Shown in pieces: positions 41,214-49,739 of a DNA stretch of 57,576 nucleotides. The position numbers and the translations under genes were made by a program. Every line of letters begins with the position of its first letter. Within the stretch, counting starts at the first letter, position 1. Under the pieces are notes generated by a model. The model saw only the letters and a program-made list of their open reading frames with translations. It did no database searches and had not been told where the DNA came from. Source of the DNA: an uncultured Oscillospiraceae bacterium (GTDB lineage Bacteria > Bacillota > Clostridia > Oscillospirales > Acutalibacteraceae); contig CAJKBW010000003.1 in assembly GCA_905198295.1 (NCBI GenBank), positions 1 through 57,576 of the forward strand, given 5' to 3'.

Positions 41214-42101
41214 TCACCACTTGGACACGATCTTTCCGTACACCTGTTTTTTGTCGTAGCCATATTTTGTGATGACGATAATCACCGGATCACCGATGTG
41301 AAAGTCCTCGTCGTACTGTTCGGGAGAATAGGTGCATAAGCAGTCGAGATTGTCCTCCAGCCGGCAGAAGACGCCGCCGCGGTATTTTCCGGTGATGACC
41401 GACGCCCGGCGGCAGCCGACGGGGTGGCGCGTATCGATCCCGTCGAAGGGATGAGGCTCAGCCTCCTTAATGGAAACCGCCAGCTTTTCCGTGCCGGGAA
41501 TATAGCCGGTGATGACGGCAGTACAGGCTTCACCTGGGTGATACCGCTCCCGCAGCTCCGGAATCATGGCGTAGGAGATGTCCCGGGGAGAAAGGGTCAT
41601 GTCAAACCCACCACAGGTGATGAGCATATGCTGCCGGCCGACAGCCAGCACATGGATTGCCACCTTCTGACCGGTTTCAGGGTGTGTGCGCAGGAAAGCA
41701 CGGCGGCGGATTGCCAGCGCCATGCGCCGGGACGCGATGCAGCACCCCGCTTCCCGGTCAATGCCGGTAATCACATAGTCAATGGTGGCGCCGGCCATGG
41801 AGCGCAGGACGTGGGGCGGCCGCTTGGTCGCTTCGTTGAACCATACCTCGTTCTCCGGGATCAGCACCTTGACCCGGTAGCCGATTACCACCAGACAGGG
41901 GATGCTCCTCTGTTCCCGGCTGCCGGTTTTTTTATTCCGAACCGTGACAACCGCCTGATCCATACCGGCCACGCGGGTAGTCAACAGGGATTCGGAGCGA
42001 TAGGACGCATAAATCGCATTCCATTCCCGGAGCTGTTCATCCGACAGCTCCCTGTCCAGCGCCGCTGCGTCCCTGTCATCGAGATGGTGATTGTCTTTCA
42101 C
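41214..42101 (-). CDS. S1-domain-like RNA-binding protein
   Basis: This protein of about 295 residues has repeated OB-fold strands typical of ribosomal protein S1 repeats (IPCLVVIGYRVKVLIPENEVW, GATIDYVITGIDREAGCCIASRR, GYRGGVF-like KYRGGVFCRLEDNLDCL). The start is uncertain. AGGAGG abuts ATG 42110 too closely, while GTG 42101 has nine bases of spacing, so GTG is preferred. It overlaps the preceding gene by 26 bases. S1-like proteins bind mRNA or act in translation control; its role on the element is unknown. Confidence 0.72.
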   Translation of the reverse strand: MKDNHHLDDRDAAALDRELSDEQLREWNAIYASYRSESLLTTRVAGMDQAVVTVRNKKTGSREQRSIPCLVVIGYRVKVLIPENEVWFNEATKRPPHVLRSMAGATIDYVITGIDREAGCCIASRRMALAIRRRAFLRTHPETGQKVAIHVLAVGRQHMLITCGGFDMTLSPRDISYAMIPELRERYHPGEACTAVITGYIPGTEKLAVSIKEAEPHPFDGIDTRHPVGCRRASVITGKYRGGVFCRLEDNLDCLCTYSPEQYDEDFHIGDPVIIVITKYGYDKKQVYGKIVSKW

Positions 42102-42660
42102 TGTTTTCATCCTCCTTGCTTGCATACTTGAAAAAGTGGTACTTCCCCTGCTCCTTCCACACGAAGCAATGCTCGCAGGGGATACGGACAAACGCCTGCT
42201 GCGCCGCTTTTTCCAGAACGAAAATCACCAGCCGGTACTTATGCTCGATGGTTTCCAGCAGCGCGCAGGTCAGGGCTTCCCGGCCGGCCAGTACCGGACA
42301 GACGTCGTACCGCCACAGCCGGTACTCCTGTTTCCCGTGGTGATCTTCCAGCCGCTGCTTGAAAAAGGTCAGGGAAAAAGGGGGCGCCCCCTGCTGGAAC
42401 AGCTCCACCTTCTCCGGCTCCATGAGCAGCATAATGTCGATGGCCTCAATGACTACTGGATCATTTTTCTCATCGTCCGTGCGGGAGATAAAGCCGTGCA
42501 GACGCCGGATCTGTCCCAGGCATTCCAACTGGTGGACAATCGGTTCCCAAGTGGTATGGGGATAGGCCATCAAAAGCAGATGCCGGGCGGCGTCCTCCCG
42601 CATGGCCCCGACACGCCGTAGCATATCCAGAAGGGCTTTCTGGGCTTTACTCAGGAGCAT
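42076..42660 (-). CDS. Winged-helix-like protein of unknown function (replication-associated)
   Basis: This 194-residue protein starts at ATG 42660 with AAGGGGG upstream. The N-terminus (KAQKALLDMLRRVGAMREDAARHLL ... IVHQLECLGQIRRLHGFI) looks like a winged helix as in replication-relaxation-type proteins. The C-terminal part contains strands (YRLVIFVLEKAAQQAFVRI). It overlaps the repA stop by 14 bases, so the two genes are coupled and it may assist initiation. Family assignment (DUF5697-like) is tentative. Confidence 0.65.
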   Translation of the reverse strand: MLLSKAQKALLDMLRRVGAMREDAARHLLLMAYPHTTWEPIVHQLECLGQIRRLHGFISRTDDEKNDPVVIEAIDIMLLMEPEKVELFQQGAPPFSLTFFKQRLEDHHGKQEYRLWRYDVCPVLAGREALTCALLETIEHKYRLVIFVLEKAAQQAFVRIPCEHCFVWKEQGKYHFFKYASKEDENSERQSPSR

Positions 42661-43675
42661 CCCGGCTGCCCCCTTCCGACTGCGCATAAAAATCGGACGG
42701 CTTCTGATACGACGGCGGAAGATCCAGAATAAGCCCGCTGTCCTGTTCGCAGACACCGTTCACCAACACCGACATCAGATACGCGGTGGGGTTTGTCACG
42801 TCCCCCTCGTGCCGCTTCATGCTTTCAAGAGCCGTCATGAGAATATCCGCGTCCAGCCGGCCAAGATACCCGCGCACCGTTTCCCGCGGAAGCCGGGCAT
42901 TGCCGATCTTCAGCGTCTCCGAGAAATACAGCCGTTCGATGGCCGCCCGGAACATGGCCTGTATGTTCTCCCGGAACAGATAGAGTTCGCACCGCTCAAA
43001 AATGTTCCGCAGGATTTCTTCATCGGGCGGTGTGTTCCTGGCTGCCGGCGCCGGACGGACAGACGGACTCTTCTCACTCTGGATAGTCTCAGTATGAATA
43101 TTCTCAATCTTTTTAGGGTGCCGTTTCGACAGGTCTGGAATTGCGGTTTCAGCAGGTCTTGAACTGCCGTTTTGACAGGTCTGGATATGTGGTTCGGGCA
43201 TATCTTGAACTGCCGTTTCAGCAGTTCTTGATGTGCTGTTTTGGCAGTTCTGCATGGGATAAGGCTCCACAGCGTTTTCCTCTGCCGGTTTGTCCAGGCT
43301 GTCCAGGAATTCCGCCGCATCCCTATCAGCCAGTTCCGCCTTCAGGACGTACAGCAGGTTCGGATACCCCCGTCCCTGCCGCTGCTCTACCAGCAGCCGG
43401 TTTTCAATCAATTCCCGGAAAGCCGCAATCGCCTTTTTATAGGAGATGTTCAGGGTGGCGGAGGCTTCCTCACGGGTGTAGATCAGGTAAACCTCGCCGT
43501 CATCATTGATCCAGCTGTTTTTCTGGGACAGGGTGAGCCGGTTGAGAAGCAGGGCATACACGAATTTGGCTTCGAGGGACATCTCTTTATACTGCGGATT
43601 TGCCAGCAGGGTCAAAGGAAAGCGCAGAAATTCCTCGTTCACTACATCGCATATCCGGTAGGTTCGTTCCATCAT
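42647..43675 (-). CDS. repA: RepA_N replication initiator with C-terminal DUF6017-like domain
   Basis: This 342-residue protein has the RepA_N domain at about 1-125 (FLRFPLTLLANPQYKEMSLEAKFVYALLLNR, read in parts; YTREEASATLNISYKKAIAAF). A linker (about 135-200) follows, then a helical C-terminal domain (ILRNIFERCELYLFRENIQAMF; TNPTAYLMSVLVNGV). RepA_N initiators replicate low-copy plasmids and ICEs of Firmicutes, with the origin inside the rep gene. The linker here is encoded by six 23-bp repeats (43116-43253). AAGGGA lies before ATG 43675. Confidence 0.93.
   Translation of the reverse strand: MMERTYRICDVVNEEFLRFPLTLLANPQYKEMSLEAKFVYALLLNRLTLSQKNSWINDDGEVYLIYTREEASATLNISYKKAIAAFRELIENRLLVEQRQGRGYPNLLYVLKAELADRDAAEFLDSLDKPAEENAVEPYPMQNCQNSTSRTAETAVQDMPEPHIQTCQNGSSRPAETAIPDLSKRHPKKIENIHTETIQSEKSPSVRPAPAARNTPPDEEILRNIFERCELYLFRENIQAMFRAAIERLYFSETLKIGNARLPRETVRGYLGRLDADILMTALESMKRHEGDVTNPTAYLMSVLVNGVCEQDSGLILDLPPSYQKPSDFYAQSEGGSRDAPE
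43116..43253. repeat. Six tandem 23-bp iterons inside repA (candidate oriV)
   Basis: Units begin at 43116, 43139, 43162, 43185, 43208 and 43231. On the plus strand each follows the theme AACTGCCGTTTTGACAGGTC then T(T/G)G; unit 4 is the most diverged. Twenty-three is not a multiple of three, so the repeat runs through all three codon phases and the protein only repeats every 23 residues. That points to selection on DNA. Each unit has a small CTG/CAG dyad. Known RepA_N origins lie in this part of rep. Confidence 0.8.
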
Positions 43676-43691
43676 GAAATCCCTTCCTTTA

Positions 43692-45701
43692 TCACAGGTC
43701 TTTGGGCGATACTTCCGTCAGAGTTTGGCAGTCGATACCGCGGGAAAAGTCAAAGGGTGGGTGCAGATCCAGTTCGTCGGCGTCCGGACGGTATTCTTCT
43801 TTTCCAGATACCGCGGGGGGCTTCTCCATCGGGCGGGGCAATGGGGCGGAACTTTGTGCATCCGATGCACAAGGTTTAGCTTTTTCTGTTTTTGTTTCCT
43901 GCGTACGCCACACGGGGATATGGTCGGCGGCCTTGCAGTACCGCAGTTTTTGAAAATCAGGGTGCTCCTCCGGACGGATTTTGTTTAACAGCAGCGGCTT
44001 GGAACCGCGTACGAGCAGAATCGCCTTGTCCCGCGGTAAACGGCGCACCTCATCGGGCATCATCAGCGGCCGTCCTGTGCTGATTTTGCTTTCAGTGTAG
44101 GCTCTGGCAGCCCGCAGGCCGGGGGCCAGCGGAGCGGTGGGAATACTGGTGTTGTTGACCCGCACCGTGATTTTTCCGCACTGGTCGCTGATATACTCCG
44201 CCGTCATGGCGTCGTTGCACCCGAGAAAAAGCTGATAATCGCAATCGCCCACCAGCTCCTGCCATTCGGTGCGGGGATACCGGTCAGCCAACTGACTGAC
44301 CGACTGCGCCACGCACTGGATGTCGATATTCCGACTTCTCGATACGCTCAGATACTTTTTGCTGTTCGGCAGGTCGATGTTGCAGAATTCATCCATAACG
44401 ACATTCACCCGCACGGGCAGCCGCCGGTTTTCCGATTTACGGGCAAAGTCGAACAGGCGGATAAAGAGCAGGGAGAAAAACATCGAAGACAGAAACCGGT
44501 AGGTGTCGTCCTGGTCGGAGATGATGCAGAAGTAGGCGCATTTCCGCCTTCCCGGTTCCTCCAGGTCGATTTCGCTGTACTTGGTGATACTGTCCGCCAG
44601 TTTATTCTGAAAGACATTCAGCCGCGAACCCAAACCGATCATGATGTTGCCCCAGATGTTGTGGGGTGCCTGTCGGAAAATGCCGTAAGGAGGCAGGGCC
44701 GGATGACCCGGCGGCAGCGCCCGAAATCTGGCGTCCAGTTCGTTGACCGAGGTGGACGCCAGCAGGCGGTAAATGGTACCCAGGCTGCGTTCCTCCGGCG
44801 GGAGCAGCGTATTCGTTCCCGGATAGGTCATGCTCTGGACAAAGTGAATCAGCGCCATGAGCAGGTTTTTCTCCGCTTTCGACCAGAAATCCTCCCGTTC
44901 TGAATCGGCGGAGGTGTTGCGGATGATGATCTCCGCAATATGCTGCACCAGATTGATGTCCCGGGAGGAATCCATCAGGCAGTTCCAGCCGTCTGACGCC
45001 TCCAGGTCCAGCAGGTTATAGCTACGGACAAAATACCCCTGTTCCCGCAGAAGCTCGGAATACATCTCGTAAAATTCGGCTTTGCTGTCACAGATCACCA
45101 GACTTTCCCCTCGCCGGGCGGCGTTCAGGATGAAGGGCATGATGACCCCACGGGATTTTCCGGTCCCGGGAGCGCCGTACACCATGATATTTTTCGACAT
45201 ACCCGGCAGATCCTTCATGCCGATATATTCGCCGCTGTCCAACCGGCCGAACAGGGTGGCGTTTATGGTATCCAGCCGCCCGATCTGCAGGACATTTTCC
45301 ATTTCCTTTTTGCCCATCCATCCGGAGGTGCCGTGGGTGCCTTCCGGCAGGATTTCCAGCCCCCGTTCCTTGTCCATCACCGACCATCGGCCGGGCAGCA
45401 GGCCAAGCCCCTTTTTGGTAAACAGGCAATACAGGACAGCGGCGCCCAGGGTAATCCCCAGACCGTAGGGGGTAAAAACAGCACGGAGGTTTGATGCCGG
45501 ATCCCAGGTGAAAGCCTCACCGGAGAATGCTCCCCCGGTGCCTCCATGAAGGGATGCCTCCAGAAAACGAATGAACATACCGTAAAAATAGAGGACGGCA
45601 ATGGTGATCGCCGTGTATTTAGGCAGCTTCGGTTTAACCCGAATCCAGGCGGCCTCCGTCTTGTCCTCCAGTTTTCGGAGCTTATCCGAAAGACGGGGCA
45701 T
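43692..45701 (-). CDS. virD4: VirD4/TraG-type conjugal coupling protein
   Basis: This 669-residue protein has two N-terminal membrane segments (about 30-50 and 75-110). Walker A GAPGTGKSRGV lies near 175-185, followed by LVICDSKAEFYEMYSELL, the VirD4 signature. The Walker B region VNVVMDEFCNI and the DCDYQLFLGCND segment follow. A C-terminal charged tail ends the protein. The coupling protein brings relaxase-bound DNA to the type IV channel. ATG 45701 follows AAAGGAAGG by seven bases and overlaps the previous gene by 20 bases. RepA is 16 bases downstream. Confidence 0.95.
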   Translation of the reverse strand: MPRLSDKLRKLEDKTEAAWIRVKPKLPKYTAITIAVLYFYGMFIRFLEASLHGGTGGAFSGEAFTWDPASNLRAVFTPYGLGITLGAAVLYCLFTKKGLGLLPGRWSVMDKERGLEILPEGTHGTSGWMGKKEMENVLQIGRLDTINATLFGRLDSGEYIGMKDLPGMSKNIMVYGAPGTGKSRGVIMPFILNAARRGESLVICDSKAEFYEMYSELLREQGYFVRSYNLLDLEASDGWNCLMDSSRDINLVQHIAEIIIRNTSADSEREDFWSKAEKNLLMALIHFVQSMTYPGTNTLLPPEERSLGTIYRLLASTSVNELDARFRALPPGHPALPPYGIFRQAPHNIWGNIMIGLGSRLNVFQNKLADSITKYSEIDLEEPGRRKCAYFCIISDQDDTYRFLSSMFFSLLFIRLFDFARKSENRRLPVRVNVVMDEFCNIDLPNSKKYLSVSRSRNIDIQCVAQSVSQLADRYPRTEWQELVGDCDYQLFLGCNDAMTAEYISDQCGKITVRVNNTSIPTAPLAPGLRAARAYTESKISTGRPLMMPDEVRRLPRDKAILLVRGSKPLLLNKIRPEEHPDFQKLRYCKAADHIPVWRTQETKTEKAKPCASDAQSSAPLPRPMEKPPAVSGKEEYRPDADELDLHPPFDFSRGIDCQTLTEVSPKDL

Positions 45702-46764
45702 ACAAATACCTTCCTTTCCCGGTCTGAAAAGGTGATTGATCCGGTTCGGGAAGCAGTGACGGCAGGCCAAGGATCTGCTCTGCGAGTTCTATGGTGATCG
45801 GATGCAGGACGGCGCTACGTCCCTTCAGAACTTCTTGTATGGCAGCCGTCTGGGTCGATAGCAGGATGATGTGTGCGTTGGCTCCCTTTTTTGATGCGAT
45901 ATGATTTTCAAACCGCTTGATATGGCAGTCGATACCGATGAGAAAATCCTCACCGGACGATTTGCTGCGCCCGTCCGACTGGCGGCTTGCGGGCGGCAGA
46001 TAGTCTTTCCCGAGAAGCCGGCGGATCAGCTTCTGCCGATAATCCGGGACGGTCATGATGCGCAGTTGACGCAGGCCGTCTTCATTGAGCGGCAGAATCC
46101 CGGCCGGGCATCCGAACTTTTCCAGCGCATCGGAATAGGTATCGGTGGTGGATTTTTCTTTTCGGCGCCTTGGAGCTGTTACCGTTTCCAACACCTGCTC
46201 CAGCTTCCCTGCGCCGGTGTATAGGACAAAGGGCGTCCGGCCGCACAGCAGGCTTTCCGACCGGAAGGTGCGCTGCTCCACGCCGGCATACACCCCCTCG
46301 CTTTCCGGGACAATATAGTAGGGAATGAACGCCAGACTATCGGTATAGAGGAAGCCCGCCATCCGGGTGCCGCCCAGCACATTCGCACCCGCCTTGCGGC
46401 GCAGGGCGAAGGACGGCAGGAACGCCGGCACGCCTGGTTCTGCACCGGGAGAGGCCCGGAACACATCGGCGCCATAGCGCCAGAGAAATGACACGACGGA
46501 CGCGGTTCTGAGACGGCGAGCCAGCGCCGGGCCAGCGCCACGGTACTGCTTGTCCGCCGCATAGGTAAACCCGGCTTCCCGCAGCAGGGAATATCCGGCC
46601 GGGGTGGGTCGGTAGCTGAGCCCGCACCGGCTTTGCCGGAGCAGCCCCAGCGACAGCAGGAGCCGGAAGGTTTCCCCGGGGAGGATGTCTGTGCCGGCCA
46701 CCGGCAGGTCTTTGCACCAGGCGGAGAGCCGCAGCACGTCGATTTCTGCACAGGTGAAAATCAT
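45682..46764 (-). CDS. Hypothetical protein upstream of virD4, 360 residues
   Basis: ATG 46764 follows GGGGGG. The N-terminus is winged-helix-like (CAEIDVLRLSAWCKDL, ETFRLLLSLGLLRQ, LSYRPTPAGYSLLREAGF), and the rest is alpha/beta with strands such as FVLYTGAGKLEQVLETV. Near the end ANAHIILLSTQTAAIQEVL may be a nucleotide-binding-like strand, but no P-loop is seen. It is a conserved neighbour of virD4 in such elements and may be an accessory of the relaxosome; no family recognised. Confidence 0.65.
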   Translation of the reverse strand: MIFTCAEIDVLRLSAWCKDLPVAGTDILPGETFRLLLSLGLLRQSRCGLSYRPTPAGYSLLREAGFTYAADKQYRGAGPALARRLRTASVVSFLWRYGADVFRASPGAEPGVPAFLPSFALRRKAGANVLGGTRMAGFLYTDSLAFIPYYIVPESEGVYAGVEQRTFRSESLLCGRTPFVLYTGAGKLEQVLETVTAPRRRKEKSTTDTYSDALEKFGCPAGILPLNEDGLRQLRIMTVPDYRQKLIRRLLGKDYLPPASRQSDGRSKSSGEDFLIGIDCHIKRFENHIASKKGANAHIILLSTQTAAIQEVLKGRSAVLHPITIELAEQILGLPSLLPEPDQSPFQTGKGRYLYAPSFG

Positions 46765-46935
46765 AAACCGCACCCCCCGACGCAAGCCTGCTTGTTTCCA
46801 TCGGGTTTTTGAAGGCGAAAATGTCCAGTTTTCCGCATGATACCGCTGTTTCTGCCCTGTGCTTGCTGCGGTATAAAATCCAGCGTCCAAGTACTTTGCA
46901 AAACGGCGGTCAACAAGCACAGGGCAGCCGGCCGT

Positions 46936-47580
46936 TCAGAGCAGCTCGGCAGCCATCCTGTACAGAAAGTCCCCGGCCTCCCCGAAGGGCAGGACATAAA
47001 TATGACAGCAGGATTCCTCATCCTGTACGGTGAACAGCCCCAGCGACAATTCAAACTGGTTGTCGTCCGGAAAGAGCCGTCCTTTGAGGGCGTTGGCAAC
47101 GGCCTTGAAGCCCTTGTTGTCGTGATCGAACGCGCCGCAGCCGGCGTCCAACCTGTGCTCCACAATGGCGGTAAAGGCTTTGTCCCACAGCGGCAGTTCG
47201 CCGCCTGCCGCCTGAAAGGCGTCCAGCAGCCGGATTATGGTATCGGTGATGTACTGTGTTCCGCCCGATACCCGGCAATGCGGGAGCAGGGCGTTTAGGC
47301 GAATATCCATCCAGCCGGTGTCCATGCGGGTGACCTCGCCATAAATTTTTTCCGTATGGTAGTGGGCGCTCCCGAACCGCAGCGGCGGGAGCGCAGGCCG
47401 TACCCTTTCACACAGCCGCCGCAGGTCGATGCAGCACAGCTCGATCTTCTGCATGGCGGCGTCCAACAGGGTATTGACTTTTTCCGGCGACCGGCCTCCT
47501 TGCGCCAGTGCGTCGATATACGCAGAGCAGGCGTCCACCTGCCGCTGCATATCGGTTATGGTTTTTGCAGGTATTTCCAT
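46936..47580 (-). CDS. Hypothetical protein, 214 residues (DUF6100-like)
   Basis: AAAGGAAG precedes ATG 47580. The N-terminus is helical (KTITDMQRQVDACSAYIDAL, VNTLLDAAMQKIELCCIDL), and the C-terminal half mixes strands and helices (FELSLGLFTVQDEESCCHIYVL). It resembles an uncharacterised family of element proteins. It is the first gene of the virD4-repA section and is divergent from the AlbA_2 gene, sharing the control region 47581-47678. The 46765-46935 gap downstream holds nothing recognised. Confidence 0.6.
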   Translation of the reverse strand: MEIPAKTITDMQRQVDACSAYIDALAQGGRSPEKVNTLLDAAMQKIELCCIDLRRLCERVRPALPPLRFGSAHYHTEKIYGEVTRMDTGWMDIRLNALLPHCRVSGGTQYITDTIIRLLDAFQAAGGELPLWDKAFTAIVEHRLDAGCGAFDHDNKGFKAVANALKGRLFPDDNQFELSLGLFTVQDEESCCHIYVLPFGEAGDFLYRMAAELL

Positions 47581-47611
47581 ATAGACTTTCTTCCTTTCGC
47601 TGCATTTACAG

Positions 47612-47664
47612 TTGCAATCGTTGCAGAATCGTTATATAATAACGATACAAACGATAATAACGAT
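47612..47664 (+). promoter_or_regulatory. Promoter and AACGAT operator array of the AlbA_2 gene
   Basis: TTGCAA, 17 bases, TATAAT (47635-47640). The -10 lies inside the dyad ATCGTTAT-ATA-ATAACGAT (47628-47646). Further AATCGTT/AACGAT half-sites occur at 47616, 47650 and 47659, so five half-sites cover the promoter. Autoregulation by the AlbA_2 protein is likely, and the divergent gene at 47580 may be affected too. Confidence 0.8.
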
Positions 47665-47678
47665 AAGGTGGGCTGACA

Positions 47679-48968
47679 ATGACATATGCAGAGAGCTTTA
47701 CGGTGGAACTGAAACAGGAGGTCAATGCGGATTTTAAGAAGGAGGTTATTGCCTTTGCCAATACCGACGGCGGGGAAATCTATGTCGGTGTAGCCAAAGA
47801 CGGAAGCGTTACCGGCGTACCAAAGGCTGAACAGGTGATGGAGCAGATCGGGAATATGATCCGCGACGGGATAAAGCCGGATTTATCCGGCTATACGGCG
47901 ATTGAAGCTGTCCCCGAGGGGGGCAAAACGGTGGTGAAGATCACGGTGCTGCGCGGGGCAAAGCGTCCCTATCATCTGACGGAGAAGGGCCTGAAGCCCA
48001 CCGGCGTCTTTATCCGGCATGGGGTGTCCTCCGTACCGGCCACCGAAGAGATGATACGGGAGCTGCTTCGGGAAAGCGACGGGGTAACCTTTGATAAGTC
48101 CCGCTGCGTCAATCAGGATTTGACCTTCGAGTATGCGGCCAAATATTTTGCCGACAACCATGTGTCCTTTAACGAGAACAACAAGCGCACGCTGCACCTG
48201 ATCGACGCGGACGGGTATTACACCAACGCGGCGCTGCTGCTGTCGGATCAGTGCGAACACAGCATCAAATGCGCGGTGTACGAAGGAAACGGGAAAACCA
48301 AATTCAAAACCCGCAAGGAGTTTACCGGCTCGGTTCTCCGGCAGATGGATGAAGCATACGAATTCATCAGTCTGAACAACAACCTGAATTCCACCATCGA
48401 GGGGCTTAAACGGGTGGATAACCCCGACTATCCGCCCTATGCCATACGCGAAGCTCTCTTGAACGCCATTGTCCACCGGGACTATGACTATTCCGGCAGT
48501 ATCCTCATCAACATCTTCGACGACCGCATGGAATTTGTCTCTATCGGCGGACTGGTGAAGGGGATGACGATGCAGGATGTTATGGGCGGCGTGTCCCAGT
48601 CCCGGAACATGGTGCTTGCCAATATCTTTTACCGGCTGGAGCTGATTGAAAGCTACGGCACCGGCATCCGACGGATCATGGAGAGCTACGAGGGCCGTAT
48701 GGAACAACCGGTATTCGCGCCGGCCCCCGCCTCCTTTGTGGTGATCCTCCCCAAGATTACGGGGCAGCCCCTTACAGACGAATCATTGACCGACCGTGAA
48801 AAGGTCGAAAAGCTGCTGAAGGCCCGGGAAGAAATCACCCGGAAGGACGTGGAAACGCTGCTGGGCTGCTCCAAATTCCCGGCCATCAACATCCTGAACG
48901 AGCTGGTGGCGCAGAAAGTTGCCGTGAAGTCAGGCTCCGGCCCGGCAGTCAAATACCGGCTGGCATGA
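47679..48968 (+). CDS. AlbA_2 / HATPase_c_4 putative transcriptional regulator
   Basis: This 429-residue protein has an N-terminal AlbA_2 (Schlafen-like) domain at about 5-125 (FTVELKQEVN ... EVIAFANTDGGEIYVGVAKDGSV) and a C-terminal HATPase_c_4 domain at about 245-360 (REALLNAIVHRDYDYSGSI ... YGTGIRRI). A winged-helix tail ends it. Such proteins are putative ATP-dependent regulators. AAGGTGG precedes ATG 47679. The gene runs opposite to the transfer genes and has its own promoter with a palindromic operator array, which suggests a self-contained regulatory insert. Confidence 0.9.
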   Translation: MTYAESFTVELKQEVNADFKKEVIAFANTDGGEIYVGVAKDGSVTGVPKAEQVMEQIGNMIRDGIKPDLSGYTAIEAVPEGGKTVVKITVLRGAKRPYHLTEKGLKPTGVFIRHGVSSVPATEEMIRELLRESDGVTFDKSRCVNQDLTFEYAAKYFADNHVSFNENNKRTLHLIDADGYYTNAALLLSDQCEHSIKCAVYEGNGKTKFKTRKEFTGSVLRQMDEAYEFISLNNNLNSTIEGLKRVDNPDYPPYAIREALLNAIVHRDYDYSGSILINIFDDRMEFVSIGGLVKGMTMQDVMGGVSQSRNMVLANIFYRLELIESYGTGIRRIMESYEGRMEQPVFAPAPASFVVILPKITGQPLTDESLTDREKVEKLLKAREEITRKDVETLLGCSKFPAINILNELVAQKVAVKSGSGPAVKYRLA

Positions 48969-49012
48969 AAACTATTCACTCCTATCGGCTTGATGCTGTC
49001 TTTGAACGAAGC

Positions 49013-49041
49013 TTGACGCTCTATCAATATTTTGATAGAAT
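49013..49041 (+). promoter_or_regulatory. Phd/ParE promoter with operator palindrome
   Basis: TTGACG (49013-49018), 17 bases, TAGAAT (49036-49041). CTATCAA-TATT-TTGATAG (49021-49038) forms a perfect dyad between and over the promoter elements, as expected for autoregulation by the antitoxin. Confidence 0.8.
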
Positions 49042-49071
49042 ATGTATATAATAAATCTGGGAGGTGTTCTT

Positions 49072-49344
49072 ATGGCAGCTATCCGTCCAAGCTCGGATCT
49101 GCGCAACAAATACAATGAGATTTCCGAATTTTGCAACCGGTATCACGAACCTGTTTTTATCACGAAAAACGGGACGGGCGATCTGGTGGTGCTTTCCAAC
49201 GCGGAATATGAAAGGCTTTGCGGCAAAGCCGAGCTGCACCGTCTTCTGGATGAAGGGCTGGCCGATGTTCGTTCTAAAAAAGGCCGGCCGGCCAAAGAGG
49301 TGTTCGCTGATATAGAGAGGAAGTTCGGATTTGATGAAGTATGA
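49072..49344 (+). CDS. Phd/YefM-family antitoxin
   Basis: This 90-residue protein has the Phd/YefM pattern: SDLRNKYNEISEFCNRYHEPVFITKNGTGDLVVLSNAEYERL, read in parts. The C-terminal part (LHRLLDEGLADVRSKKGRPAKEVF) would wrap the toxin. GGGAGG lies seven bases before ATG 49072. Together with the overlapping ParE-like toxin gene and the operator palindrome it is a complete type II toxin-antitoxin unit, probably stabilising the element. Confidence 0.92.
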   Translation: MAAIRPSSDLRNKYNEISEFCNRYHEPVFITKNGTGDLVVLSNAEYERLCGKAELHRLLDEGLADVRSKKGRPAKEVFADIERKFGFDEV

Positions 49345-49639
49345 AGTCATCATTGAGAATTCCGCCGAAAGGGATTTATTAGAAATTCTGACATACATCA
49401 GCGAAACGCTTTTAGAGCCGGCCAAGCGGATTTATCTGTCCATAAAAGAGCAGGCGCAAAGTCTCGATCATATGCCTTTTCGTTATAACGTGATACAGGA
49501 AGAACCCTATTGCCAGATGGGGGTGCGACGGATGCCGGTTGAAAATTACACGGCGTTTTATGTGGTGGATGAAACCGGACATACCGTACATATTTTCCGG
49601 ATTTTATACAATCGCCGGGAATGGCAAAGCTTAATCTGA
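49334..49639 (+). CDS. RelE/ParE-family toxin
   Basis: This 101-residue protein has the RelE/ParE fold pattern: KYEVIIENSAERDLLEILTYI, an amphipathic helix pair, VRRMPVENYTAFYVVDE and HIFRILYNRREWQSLI at the end. ATG 49334 overlaps the antitoxin stop; AGAGGAAG lies about ten bases upstream. Whether it targets gyrase (ParE) or mRNA (RelE) cannot be told from the sequence. Confidence 0.9.
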   Translation: MKYEVIIENSAERDLLEILTYISETLLEPAKRIYLSIKEQAQSLDHMPFRYNVIQEEPYCQMGVRRMPVENYTAFYVVDETGHTVHIFRILYNRREWQSLI

Positions 49640-49645
49640 GCGCAG

Positions 49646-49673
49646 CGGCTCGCCCAACGGGGCGGGCCGTTTT
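49646..49673 (+). terminator. Terminator after the toxin gene
   Basis: CGGCTCGCCC and GGGCGGGCCG arms (one G-U pair) with a four-base loop, followed by TTTT. Confidence 0.75.
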
Positions 49674-49676
49674 CTG

Positions 49677-49715
49677 TTAATATAATCTGAATTATGATAA
49701 CTCAGATAATATTAA
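49677..49715. repeat. A+T-rich 14-bp inverted repeat between the toxin and virB4 genes
   Basis: TTAATATAATCTGA (49677-49690) and TCAGATAATATTAA (49702-49715) are complementary at 13 of 14 positions and are separated by 11 bases. It lies in the convergent gap between the TA cassette and virB4. It could be a minus-strand terminator, a protein-binding site or a recombination scar. Confidence 0.65.
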
Positions 49716-49739
49716 CCCGGACTAAAATTCCTCTGCGGT

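Noticed and set aside
43116..43253. CRISPR array
   Set aside because: The 23-bp repeats are contiguous with no unique spacers, lie in a coding region and have no Cas genes nearby; iterons explain them better.
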